This document shows, in pieces, positions 10,404-20,136 of a stretch of 22,000 nt of DNA. Each line of letters opens with the position of its first letter. Positions within the stretch are counted from its first letter, which is position 1. The notes beneath the pieces were generated by a model that worked only from the letters and a program-made list of their open reading frames with translations, ran no database searches and had not been told where the DNA came from. The position numbers and the translations under genes were made by a program. This stretch comes from Saccoglossus kowalevskii (lineage: Eukaryota; Hemichordata; Enteropneusta; Harrimaniidae), in the NCBI RefSeq assembly GCF_000003605.2, contig NW_003107589.1:282334-304333 (forward strand), written 5' to 3'.

Positions 10404-10421
10404 GATGGTTTTAAAACCATC
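10404..10421. repeat. Perfect 18-bp palindrome
   Basis: GATGGTTTTAAAACCATC equals its own reverse complement. It may be a dimeric protein-binding site or chance. A looser version (TGGTTTTA ... TTAAAACCA) occurs near 7936-7975. Confidence 0.7.
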
Positions 10422-10876
10422 TGATGCGGCCAAAATCTAGGAAAGGATTCGTATCCTCAAGTCACATGTCTTGATATGTTTTTTTCCTGACCAAGAACCT
10501 AATAAATATATTTGTGGTTGCTTGTTTTTTATTCTATTTTTGTTATCATGTGTGTAATAATTATTTACGTAATTTACATTTGTTTAAAAGGCGCTCCACG
10601 TCGTTAGAATTGCCCTCTAATAGCAGTGTTCAAAAAAGCTTGCTTTTTATTTTGGCTAAGTTTCGCACCGTCGCCGACATCGTTGCACTGAATCCACGTA
10701 CGTTCCCATGCTACCTTGAGCTTTGAATGAATTGTAAATGCGGCGTTCAATCAAATAATATAGAAAATACAATCGCAGACTGGTCACACACGCAAAATGT
10801 GTAATATAATTCATATTTTTGTAATATATCAAACTTAAAACCAGGTGTATTCGGATGAACGCAGTTTGTAATCTGT
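10422..10876. other. Stretch without a supported gene
   Basis: A plus-strand frame (10514-10726) has coding-like codons only in its last 45 codons (about 10590-10726). It lacks a convincing start, splice signal or recognisable motif, so it is not called. Confidence 0.4.
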
Positions 10877-11397
10877 CGAAAATGATCCAGTGGTAGAATC
10901 ATACATTTAAATAATATAGTCCGTCATCTGTCAAACTACCTGAGTAATAGCCATCGTTCACCGATGTGTAAATAGTCACGGAAACTGCAAGCTGTAAAAC
11001 CAATCAAAGATATGAACCCGAAAAAATAACAGAGAATTTACTCAATTTATTTTATTTCGTGATTCTGTGATTCATAATCATACCGCAAACAACGTCTACG
11101 CATTGGACATTTTTCACGATAAACAAATCGTGTTTATCTCCAAGTACTACGAGATGAGAACAAATTTAGCTGTATTGCACTGGAACCAAAAAATCCGATC
11201 GTCCGCATGGAACTCGCCAGATGACGGTAGCGGCATGAACCATTCAAAGTAAAAATACGTGGAAACTACAACTATCGACAGAGTGCACGGGGAAGGGTGA
11301 TTAATGTAGTATAATAGACGCGGTCCGTGGATAAATATTATAGAAAACCAAACGCAACATACCGGAGAAGGGCTCGTGGTAAATTTAGTATCGTGTC

Positions 11398-11431
<34 letters not shown>

Positions 11432-11438
11432 GAAAATG
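10877..11438 (+). mobile_element. Possible retroposon: poly(A) tail with matching 8-bp flanks
   Basis: A pure run of 28 A (11403-11430) is followed directly by CGAAAATG (11431-11438), and the same octamer occurs at 10877-10884. That is the layout of a target-site duplication around a roughly 545-bp insertion. Just after the left octamer, TCCAGTGGTAGAATC (10886-10900) resembles the A box of tRNA-Gly (TTCAGTGGTAGAATT), as in tRNA-derived SINEs. No convincing B box follows, and no AATAAA precedes the tail. The unbroken A run suggests a young insertion. An open frame (about 11013-11252, ending TAA) lies inside and is not recognised. Confidence 0.35.
11403..11430 (+). repeat. Poly(A) tract, 28 bases
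   Basis: Twenty-eight consecutive adenines, the longest homopolymer in the window. It is interpreted as the tail of the retroposon candidate, though a slippage-expanded A run is an alternative. Confidence 0.95.
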
Positions 11439-12384
11439 CTAATATATATTGCGGAAATAAAAATGTTTGTCATCTTATAAAATGTAGGTCATTGGGTCAC
11501 CCTGCGTGAATATAATAACGCTGACAGCAAAAGACACACTAGGAATAAAGTGAAGTGACTTCTATGAAGTCTGAATGCTCTTTGCGAAATTCGTATATGG
11601 GCTCAGTTTTTATTATAAACCAACTAGCTACATGTCGTATCATGGTAACACCCGCAAAATTGTTTTTTGTGTGTGAAATATTTTGTTGACAGCTGTTTTT
11701 TTTTTCAGTTTCACCCGCGACATGACTATTATTGCGTCAATTACCGCTACAGTCCTGTCATTTCCCAATTAATCTCCATGTGAACATTTTTTTTATTGGC
11801 TAACCTTGTTTCCCAAGGAATCTTGATCAATACAAGGCATATTTTGTACATATTCTTGCTCTTACACATCTTCACAAGTTTTTACATTGCTTAGCATAAT
11901 TGCTTGTACCCGGGGGGGGGAGAGACCGTCTTGCCATGTTCTCACTGCTCGGCACACGCAGAAGAAAGAAAAAACAAAACTCGAAAACAAAAATTATAAT
12001 AAATATTTACTAAAGAGTACAAAACACAGTACAAGTGAATATTATGACAGAAAAATACTAAAATAATAAAAATTGTGAACACGGAAACAACAAATGAATG
12101 TATGTCACCTTTACTATGTATTGTTTTTTTATATAAAAATATAAAAGACCAGAATATATATACAAACAAAGAAAAAAAAATAGTAGGACTCCTTTGGTAA
12201 CAAGATGCGCCAGTCTAATCTTCACAAACATTCACACAGTCCCTAATGTGTTCTAGCCGACATACAGAAATCAATCCATCGACAAATAAAACCATGCAAT
12301 TTATCAACTGGGCTTGAGATCTCACTGACGCATCAAAAGTGATTATCTGATCGCAGACGTTAATTCACCAAGTATGTGACGCAC
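11439..12384. other. Stretch without a supported gene; possible 3' UTR of the Cys-rich frame
   Basis: A long pyrimidine tract ending in CAG at 11708 looks like a plus-strand splice acceptor, and two frames are open just after it for 20-25 codons. A run of nine G lies at 11912-11920. On the minus strand AATAAA (11797-11792) could end a roughly 590-base 3' UTR for the frame at 12385-12594. Nothing else is seen. Confidence 0.35.
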
Positions 12385-12594
12385 TCAACTGGACTTTACG
12401 ATGTGTCGCTTTCTAGCCATCTTTAAAATAGAAATGAGATGCCACTCATCTTGACCGGAGATTGAAAGTGGGAGCGTCGTGCAGTGAATAGTACCGTTGT
12501 ACTGTTTACCGGAGCAAGCACGGACACAGCATCGGAAGCATGGCTGCGTACATTCATGGAGGTAATAAGAACCTCCATGGTACATTCTAGTCAT
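12385..12594 (-). CDS. Candidate small cysteine-rich protein
   Basis: A 69-residue frame from ATG at 12594 to TGA at 12385. Residues 15-38 hold six cysteines spaced C-X3-C-X2-CC-X3-C-X10-C. That order (C-C-CC-C-C) is seen in disulfide-knotted small secreted peptides, though the second gap is shorter than usual. The C terminus is basic (MARKRHIVKSS). Codons are mixed and GC-richer than the flanks, as in real exons. The frame stays open upstream of the ATG to a good acceptor (pyrimidine tract ending GACAATAG, about 12670-12690), so it could be the last exon of a longer gene. No signal peptide is visible in the ATG form, which weighs against a complete secreted peptide. Function is unknown. An 8-bp hairpin lies inside (12555-12579). 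Confidence 0.22.
   Translation of the reverse strand: MTRMYHGGSYYLHECTQPCFRCCVRACSGKQYNGTIHCTTLPLSISGQDEWHLISILKMARKRHIVKSS
12555..12579. repeat. Perfect 8-bp hairpin
   Basis: CATGGAGG (12555-12562) and CCTCCATG (12572-12579) are separated by nine bases. It lies within the cysteine-rich frame. On the plus strand it also forms GAG|GTAATAAG, a donor-like site after a short ATG frame in good context, which is an alternative reading of this locus. Confidence 0.7.
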
Positions 12595-14612
12595 CGCCGT
12601 GACATCGTACTTCAATTGTACGGGGGTGGCAAAAGAATATACTGCTGAAAATCTGCATTCCCGAAGAAATCTATTGTCAAAAAAAAAATGGTCACATCAT
12701 TTGTATCTCAGTAATATGTTCCGTATTATCCCCGCTATTGGTTTTGTCGTTGCGAATGTCTATGTATGTAGCCACGGTCATTATTAACCTGGCGAAACGC
12801 AGTTCCACCCATGCTCTATGGATGCAAACCTGATTAGACCGATATACACATTGATTCTTCTGGGGATTAGTTATCAGTTTGTAAATAAACTACGATGGGT
12901 TATATAAACATACGTTGTGCATCACTCATTAGCATAACTACACCACTAACAAACAATGGCGAAAAAAAGATTAATTTATATTTATAGAAGTATTTGAAAA
13001 AAAAAAAATCGTCTGTCTGTTATTCCACTCAGAACTGAAACCATATGAACAACCCAGGGTAATACTTTCTCATTGTAAACACATAATGGCAAATATAATT
13101 GATAAGTAGGCCTAATCCATTGGATACGACTTTTGCGCCCTGTGGCTAATTGAAGGTAATAATAACGATAGTGTACAACGGCGCCAGACGGGATATCGGT
13201 TTCTCACAGAGTTAAGAGTCCAGGCGATACTACGTATGCGATAAGTATTCCTGTGGCTTGAACTATTTTTCATTGCATCGTTCTTATCGTTTTCAGTCGT
13301 ACGAATGCTTAAACATAGGGAGTAACAGCGGTACAGTGAGGAGTATCAGCGAAACATGAAATAAGATGTAATAGCCACTATCATGTTTAAGCGGACTGTT
13401 ATCGGATATTTAAGTTCCACTGGTTCAACTAGACTGATACACAGAACTAAATATTAAATCACTATTGAGACACAATAATGATCCCCTCCTAAGGTTAGTG
13501 ATGACATTACCTAAAATGATGAATTAGGTAAAATTTAAATGATCCTCACCCGAATGATGTACCAGGCGTAATTACCAGTCGCTAATACGCTTTCGTTATT
13601 TTAACGCTAATTGGTCTGTCTATCTCAGTGGGCAAAACATTAATACTCAATAATATCTTTGAATGAGCCATTTAAACATCATAATAAGATCACCAGACAT
13701 GACATTTTACTTTTGTCCTAAAGTTACTGACAATTTCATACCGCCTGAATCGCCGGTCACAATCACAATACTAATCCCCAGGAAGCGCTTATTCTTTCGC
13801 CATTGCCTTGATCCTAAAACTAATATAACTGCGATCAAATGTTTCATATAAAACACACATATACACCTTCCAATTCTTACACATGTCACTCATAACTCTT
13901 GAAGTTAGAGCATGTGTTTCCCGCCTGTAATCTAAGTTAGTAATGATACGACAGTGGCGACCTTCAAACGAAATTCAAGCGCCAACGTAATTATCACCAC
14001 AGTCATACTAATATAAAACCTAGTCAGCTTCAAGACCCCCTCATTAGTTGGTATTCAGGATAATTCAATACTTTTTGTGGGGGAAAATAATTACACGGTC
14101 GTAATCATACATATTCAAAAGAAGACTTGCGGGTGTCACTATCACTGGATAAGTATGTCGAAGTACGTCAAACAATTTGTTGTCTTGTTCGTAGATAATA
14201 ATTACTCAAAATCGTCCTTCGGTTATCACACAACTGCATAAAAAGTAAATATTTGATTTGAAACATTGCGAAATCATTGCTATCAGTTTATGATTAGACG
14301 AGACAGTAACGCGCGCCATGGTCCAATGGTGACGTAATTAGACAGAATATCACTATCATCAATTGTTAATTATCGTCTCATATAAAACGGTCTATTTTTA
14401 TAAATACAATGCTCCCCTCTCACCAGCAAGCATCGAACTAATATTACGTGAAGACTTATGTTAGTATTTTATTTAATCGCAATTTTATTGCAGTAATGCT
14501 TTCTACAGGTTTTCGCGACAACTCTTATGTTGCTGTACCTTCTTTGTAAGTTGGTCGAATACCGTTATTACGAGTGTTATAAGTTGATATGTAAATACGA
14601 GTACGTTAGATT
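12595..14612. other. Stretch without a supported gene; several inverted repeats
   Basis: GCTTAAACAT (13307-13316) is inverted at 13383-13392. TTACCTAA (13507-13514) is inverted at 13524-13531. At 13707-13889 both strands are open for about 60 codons. The minus frame contains a hydrophobic start (MKHLIAVILVLGS), but with no splice or expression signal I do not call it. Confidence 0.4.
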
Positions 14613-14619
14613 AACGCCA

Positions 14620-14643
14620 CAATCAATCAATCAATCAATCAAT
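14620..14643. repeat. (CAAT)6 microsatellite
   Basis: Six perfect CAAT units directly follow the octamer AACGCCAC (14613-14620), which recurs right after the A-rich tract at 15198-15205. Confidence 0.95.
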
Positions 14644-15171
14644 TAGTTATCCGTGTATGCCGATTCACGATGTATTCACATATTCTGATTTCCGCAAACC
14701 AGTCCCAAGCCATGATAGGTTATCCAAACGTTCTACAATTCGGGAATTTTTCAGTTTGTTCCCCCTTCCTCTCTTTCTAAAAACAATCCATTCAAAAAGC
14801 TCACTACATACATTTACTAAAACCACACGGTCTGCTCATAAGTTAAGTTCACGTTTATGCTGTATACGCTTTTTGCGAGGAACTCAATCAGCCTATTTAA
14901 TATAAAAACTGCATAAAGACATGTGTATTGAGTGATGTATATTTATAATTGGTAGACATGGTAAGTGGACGTCACGGTAATTATGGACTGAAAACAAGTA
15001 ATTGCCCTACTTAGATGTATTGATCACTAAGACTTTAATCTCAGTTGAACATTTTCTTAGTATCTAGAGCAGTACAAGTATGATTACATGTAACGACGTT
15101 GCTTGGCGACAATAAAAACATTCAGACCTTGGGCTTATTTGGTGTTTTTATTCAAAGTAACGAGGACATTT
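14644..15171. other. Stretch between the CAAT and A-rich tracts
   Basis: No recognised domain, tRNA-like box or inverted repeat. An 82-codon plus frame (14657-14905) has unremarkable composition and is within chance expectation. Confidence 0.4.
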
Positions 15172-15199
15172 AAAAAAAAAATAAAAAAAAATAAAAAAA
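15172..15199 (+). repeat. A-rich tract with two interrupting T
   Basis: Runs of A (9-10, 9 and 7 bases) are separated by single T bases. It resembles a decayed poly(A) tail. The octamer AACGCCAC overlaps its right end and also occurs at 14613-14620. Confidence 0.85.
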
Positions 15200-15205
15200 C
15201 GCCAC

Positions 15206-16097
15206 GGTATAATGTGTACAGCCAATAGAAAAATACTTTATTTGAGAAAACAACGGCGAAAGGGGTAAAAAGGAAAGCTTAAAAGAAAGAAGAATAGACT
15301 GACGCTTTACGGTAAAACTCAATATTCAATACGTGGGGAATGGAGACATGGTCGCAATCATAAACAGTAACTTCAACTTGAAAGTACCGTGACGAATCTA
15401 TATTGCAAGTCATACAATTATTTAGAGAGGGAGACATTGGTTAATGTTGTATGTCACCTGCCCGAACTATACGAGTGATGTTTATGTTATGAAAGCGACG
15501 AAATGAGCTTCATTTGGAGTTAAACTCCATGTGGAAATGGAAATCTCAAAAATAAATTGGAATAATCTAATTTTTTTTATCACTCTGCAATTAAAAATGG
15601 CCGGCAGAGTAGAGCTTTAATTCTACGGGGAAATCACAAAGTCGTTTCATTGGAATCAAATTCGAATGCCTTCTCTTTATATTTGTTCTTTGAGGTAATA
15701 TGTAATTTATGTGTGTTGCGTGACTGTAATTTCATTCATTTTACAAAGGTGGATATCTTTGCTGTTGGATAGACTATATTGTTCGTGTTCAAAAATCGAC
15801 GAATCTACTGTACTTACAGTGTTTACTGCTATCTCGAGTTCAAATCCCGTGTTACATGTTGTAATATATGTTTTTTTGTGTGCGTGTAATTATATCGTTT
15901 ATCATTTTTACCCATGCCAGTGGCACTCATTTGAAGCTTTGTGATGTCCAAGATTAGACTTGTACATTACCATCAAGTCGCTGTGCGGCGATGGATACGT
16001 CATTTCGATCTTGGCGCAGTAAGTGTAGCGTTGTCGTCAGCGTCTGCGTTTTTATGTTATAATAGGACGTTAATACTGTCTGAGTGCATAGTTTGAG
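15206..16097. other. Stretch without a supported gene
   Basis: GAGTTCAAATCCCGT near 15836 resembles a tRNA T-arm (internal promoter B box), but its stem does not pair well and no A box lies upstream. ACTGTA-CT-TACAGT near 15807 is a small hairpin. No coding candidate. Confidence 0.4.
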
Positions 16098-16147
16098 GTA
16101 TCCTTGTAATAACCTAATTATTATACATCTTTTCCTTCCAAGGATAC
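16098..16147. repeat. 9-bp inverted repeat
   Basis: GTATCCTTG (16098-16106) and CAAGGATAC (16139-16147) pair perfectly around a loop of 32 bases. It is the first member of a cluster of inverted repeats. Confidence 0.75.
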
Positions 16148-16241
16148 ATCATGGGAATGCCGAAATCTAAAAAGTTTAGAACGAACCAGCGAACTTCTTT
16201 GTGTGGAGTCCAGTCAAACCCTTTTCATTATTAGAGAATGC

Positions 16242-16318
16242 TTACGCGCGTAATCATTCCATATTTGGAATTCGCATTCCCTATTATGGTAGGATGAAAA
16301 TACCCCGTAAAATTACGG
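16242..16318. repeat. Cluster of perfect palindromes
   Basis: TTACGCGCGTAA (16242-16253) is a perfect 12-bp palindrome. ATTCC (16256-16260) pairs with GGAAT (16267-16271). CCGTAAAATTACGG (16305-16318) is a 6-bp hairpin with a 2-base loop. GAATGC near 16236 is also inverted as GCATTC near 16274. Such density in under 80 bases is unusual for this window. Confidence 0.7.
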
Positions 16319-16434
16319 AACGCTGTAACTTATGGCATTACGATGACATATGCATAATAATATAGGTCTATTGCATGTGCAATTATTATTATATTAAAAG
16401 CATAACATCTTAAAAACAGTGCTTTTCAAACATC
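16319..16434. other. AT-rich linker
   Basis: It holds ATAATAATA-type sequence on both sides of a short centre near 16350-16400. No gene is seen. Confidence 0.4.
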
Positions 16435-16644
16435 TTAGCGTATATCATATCGTATATTACAGACCACTTGATCGCACTTTGACAAATCACGAACAGAGAT
16501 GTAAGAACTATGTAACCCTGCATTAAAATGAATTATGCATATGGACGTGCGGTCAGGGTTCAAAATTAGCTCCAAGCGTCCTCGGCTCAGAAGCCAAGGG
16601 TTGTTCAGCTTCAACAATATACAATTTCCACCGAAGAACTCCAT
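16435..16644 (-). CDS. Candidate short protein, unrecognised
   Basis: A 69-residue frame from ATG at 16644 to TAA, beginning MEFFGGNCILLKLNNPWLL. The first 35 codons are noticeably GC-richer than the flanks and use varied synonymous codons, while the last third is AT-rich like the background. There is no signal peptide, clear domain or nearby AATAAA. It could be a fragment of an exon, a decayed repeat-encoded frame, or chance; about 15-20 frames of this length are expected randomly in the window. Confidence 0.12.
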   Translation of the reverse strand: MEFFGGNCILLKLNNPWLLSRGRLELILNPDRTSICIIHFNAGLHSSYISVRDLSKCDQVVCNIRYDIR

Positions 16645-17261
16645 ATTTAACTATATGTACCTTTAGGACGTATAGTGTATAGGTTTATCATCGTGTTCTT
16701 GGATGTTTGATTGACAATTAAGTACATGAGCGCGTCTGATGTCCTGATAAACTTGTGAAAGAATTTGTCATAATAGTCTACAGTCATGGCACATATTTAT
16801 GACTAAAAACGCAAAGATGTCAGCTTCATCCTATGCAACATTGTCGTTTAAGTAACAGTATTAGATTTATTATCGATTTATTTTGGTGTGCCAGCTTTCA
16901 GTTTTCACAGCACGACCTTTTGAAAAAATCTCGAGTTACTGCGTTGCAAACATCACCCGGAAACACGTATTATTTCTATTCTGCAACGTGACGCAGGCGT
17001 GATGTAATGAAACGTAAACCGGTTCCCAATAATGAATGCCGTAAGCAATATCGCGAACGTGTTTAAGCGTAGGGGTCGTCACCTGCGCACGCGTAGGAAT
17101 TGAGTCCCAGTTCTATAACGATAATAACGAACGCTAAAAACGCAAAGGTTCATGTGCAGATGTGTTTTTTAAATCAACGACACGCCATGGCAATAGCTTT
17201 AATAATGTATAGAATGGTGCTATCTTATCAGACTCCTTAATAACACACAGGGTGCTCGTTT
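16645..17261. other. Stretch without a supported gene; CpG-dense at 16980-17110
   Basis: Roughly 16980-17110 is rich in CG dinucleotides compared with the rest of the window, with no open frame of note and no inverted repeat. It could be an unmethylated regulatory patch. Confidence 0.35.
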
Positions 17262-17427
17262 CTATTCTGTTTCAATCCATGGCATATTGAAAGTTTGAAT
17301 TTGTATAAATGGCGACAGTACAGATATCAGCGTGACGGGAAGTCGCACCGCAGAGAAAATCCGGAGTATTGATAACTGTGGTGTACAAGCCATCGCAGCG
17401 GGAAGTGATTCTACAAAAGGAATCTAA
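17262..17427. other. GC-rich patch open on both strands
   Basis: On the plus strand a frame without an ATG (17299-17427, ending TAA) has strongly coding-like triplets; it includes GDSTDISVTGSRTAEKIRS. On the minus strand an ATG frame of 43 codons (17393-17262) covers the same bases. A TATAAAT box sits at the left edge (about 17304-17310), so transcription to the right is conceivable. At most one strand can be real coding sequence. Neither is recognised, and no splice sites bracket them cleanly. Confidence 0.2.
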
Positions 17428-19034
17428 ATGAAGACGAACTAATTGTTTTGCAGATTATTACATTTTTCACTTTTTCAAATCTGCATTAGATAATACATAA
17501 CTTACGTAATATGTGATGTATTTGTAACGATAGATACATTTCGCACAAAGTATCAAATGAAGCTGGTATAATTGACTTGGTTATTTCATATCGGTACGTT
17601 AGAGGCGTAACAAAGCAATACAGATTTACCTAAATACTGATATTCAATATTGTTAATCGTGAATACGTGCTGTTGAACACGTAAATTCCAGATTTACGGT
17701 GAGTAGAAATCGCAGCACAAGAAATTGGGTTTGTTTGAGGAAATAATCAACTCTATATAAAATTAATATACCTAGAACGTACGTCATTGACAAATAAACC
17801 TAAAAATATGTTATTCCATAACAAACATAAGCCTATCCATGATATCTAAGTGTACTTTAGCCAACAATTACATGGGTAGGTCTAGGCCATCGTACTTGTT
17901 TGCGCGTGCGCAGTGACTGGTTGGCGGATTACAGGCTTGTGTTGATCAGCAAGCGACATTTGATATCACATGTTGGCACGCTGGTTGGCAAACATGTAAA
18001 CATACGATGTCGTAGCATGCAACTGTATCACTACTCATAAAAAACAAGCTACTATATTGTAGTACGGGAAGGACGAGATCAAATATACAACACCAAAATC
18101 CCTTACCAAGTAAATATTTGATTAATGAAAAGCTATAGGCAGACAGCGAGCATGCGATTGTGGTTGGCATGCACGGACAGGCAGGCAGGAGTTTAGGTTT
18201 CACATGTATGTCAACAACTCGCACACCTCATTACTGACTTCAATGTCATCTTGTCAAGTTAGAATCGTACAAGCCATGCTGATTAGTCACGGGATATGTC
18301 ATGTGATATTGTGTTTCACACGTACCAATAGTGAATTGATTTCAAGACCATCATTATGTTTATGTTTTCCGCTGCACACTCTGCCTGGCTGCTCACTGAT
18401 AGTTTTATTGTTCGCACGTAAGAAGGATATTGGTTGTGTTATAAAAAGAAATGACATTGTGAAGCTAGGGCACGATTTATAGAGTATAAATTGAGCCAAT
18501 CAAATCCGTTACAATATAACTGAATTACTCGAATGAAACATTTTTGTACATTGCGTTTACTCGACGATTCAATGTTATTCATAACAAATGCATGGATGTC
18601 AAAACCCCGATGATGTAGCAATTAGACGCTAGTGCACTACCGACGCTTTCGTAAAGTTTAAAAACCGGAAATGGGATACATGAAGTGTTTTTCCCCGATA
18701 TGACAATATCAATACAACCGCAATTTCTAACAAAACACCCTGCGAAGGCCGACACTTTAGAACATTACAGTGTACGTTCGGTCAGAGTAACGAAATGAGC
18801 GTCTCTGGCGTCAGTTCGTAGGTTTTGTTAAACAGCAAGTGCCACTGAAACAGCTTCATAATAATTCTCACAAAACAACTGGTAATACGTGTCGTACATC
18901 TAGTTTTGTAAGGTGTCGCACTGAAATAGGCAACTCAAATAAGTCTCGGTAAAAATGTCAACTCGATTAACTTTCGTATTTACCATCAATACATATCCGC
19001 AAAAACGTCTTACCATGGGAAGATAATATTATAC
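17428..19034. other. Stretch without a supported gene
   Basis: Frames of 60-92 codons occur on both strands near 17946-18621 but overlap one another and have no supporting signals. TACGTG (17664-17669) is inverted as CACGTA (17678-17683). GCAGGCAGG-type repeats lie near 18180-18190. Confidence 0.4.
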
Positions 19035-19073
19035 ACGAAATTTGAAACTACAACGAAAAGCTTCAAATTTCGT
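19035..19073. repeat. Perfect 12-bp stem-loop followed by T run
   Basis: ACGAAATTTGAA (19035-19046) pairs perfectly with TTCAAATTTCGT (19062-19073) around a 15-base loop, and a run of T follows (through 19078). In a eukaryote a T run can end an RNA polymerase III transcript, but no upstream A/B boxes were seen. Confidence 0.7.
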
Positions 19074-19833
19074 TTTTTCTCACCTTTGTAAAACAATCGT
19101 CGAATTGTTTTTTCAGATAATAGGAACGGCTATGTGCAATACACAGAATTTCAAAAGTTATTCCCGAGTGTTGTGTCATTGCCTACAAATTTGCATTAGA
19201 ATGCAAAATATGTGTATAAGTCTGTAATTCTAACCGTCATGTAACGTGTTTGGTTTGTTGAAATATAATACAAATACATACGACACTGATGTTGAGTTTT
19301 TTTCTGTATCCGTTTCTAGGCAACAAACAATATACTTATATCAGCCATCACTCGCAGCCTTTTATTTCAGTGTAATATCAAACATCATATTAAATTTTTT
19401 GTAAATGTCATAAGAACGAATGATGCAAATGGAAGCACCATGCCACGGCTATCATCACTCCAGGTCTCTTTTATCTGTCACGAAGCGCTTCTCATATGAC
19501 GTAAAGCTGACGTAGATGGAATAAAGAAATGTCAAAAGTGGGCAAAATGTACTTTTCGTGTTTTACTGACACTACTAATTCAGTCATATGACTGAAGAAT
19601 TGATGCAATGAACGATGGTTAGAGCTACTAGAAATAATACGTATCGCATATATCATATAGCCTGGGCTCGCAACGCTGTGTGAAACCTATTTCATGTCTG
19701 GCGTAATTGCGACTTATGTAAAAATGCCGACTAACGAGGAAGAAAGAAGCTTCTTTTCTGTTTAGTTAGCCTTGGATTTGGGGGGCTGTAAGATGGGGGT
19801 CATGACCTTTGCATTGTAAACGAGCGATACCTG
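19074..19833. other. Stretch without a supported gene
   Basis: A T-rich tract ending in CAG near 19117 resembles a splice acceptor and is followed by a 36-codon frame with five cysteines to TAA at 19227. This is too weak to call as an exon. TGACGT half-CRE sequences occur near 19498 and 19509. Confidence 0.35.
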
Positions 19834-19845
19834 CCTGTATACAGG
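19834..19845. repeat. Perfect 12-bp palindrome
   Basis: CCTGTATACAGG is its own reverse complement; function unknown. Confidence 0.7.
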
Positions 19846-20093
19846 TTTCCCTTTGTCTGCAATGAACAATTATCTTTTTTTTAATTAACAATACAATACT
19901 ATGACAGACAATTGCCATGATTGGAATACGAGCTGGCGACGTCGCAACTTGACGCAAAGTCTTATTCGGCTTCTGCCCCGAGAACTGTGTTGGGTTTGGA
20001 GCACCGCGGAGGGCGCAACTCACGCGACATTGTCAGGCTAACAATGCGCTAGAGTCGAGGAATACATATCTCAGAGGGTCGAGTATACTATAT

Positions 20094-20136
20094 TTCCCTT
20101 GAATGTATATTTGACAAATGTTTGAAATTCAAGGAA
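20094..20136. repeat. 10-bp inverted repeat
   Basis: TTCCCTTGAAT (20094-20104) pairs with ATTCAAGGAA (20127-20136), with one bulged C and a loop of 22 bases. Confidence 0.65.

Noticed and set aside
13707-13889. Minus-strand frame containing a signal-peptide-like start (MKHLIAVILVLGS)
   Set aside because: The opposite strand is equally open, the ATG is internal, and no donor site or other exon was found.
15820-15855. tRNA-like T-arm sequence GAGTTCAAATCCCGT
   Set aside because: The flanking stem does not pair and there is no A box or acceptor stem in the upstream 100 bases.
17946-18224. 92-codon minus-strand frame, overlapping other frames near 18204-18621
   Set aside because: Several overlapping frames on both strands with no supporting signals fit chance.
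19118-19227. Short cysteine-containing frame after a T-rich acceptor
   Set aside because: No upstream exon with matching phase was found, and T-rich tracts ending in CAG are common here.
19766-20023. 85-codon minus-strand frame
   Set aside because: It has no ATG at its start (opens at GTG) and composition changes sharply midway, so it is kept only as a CpG-dense block.
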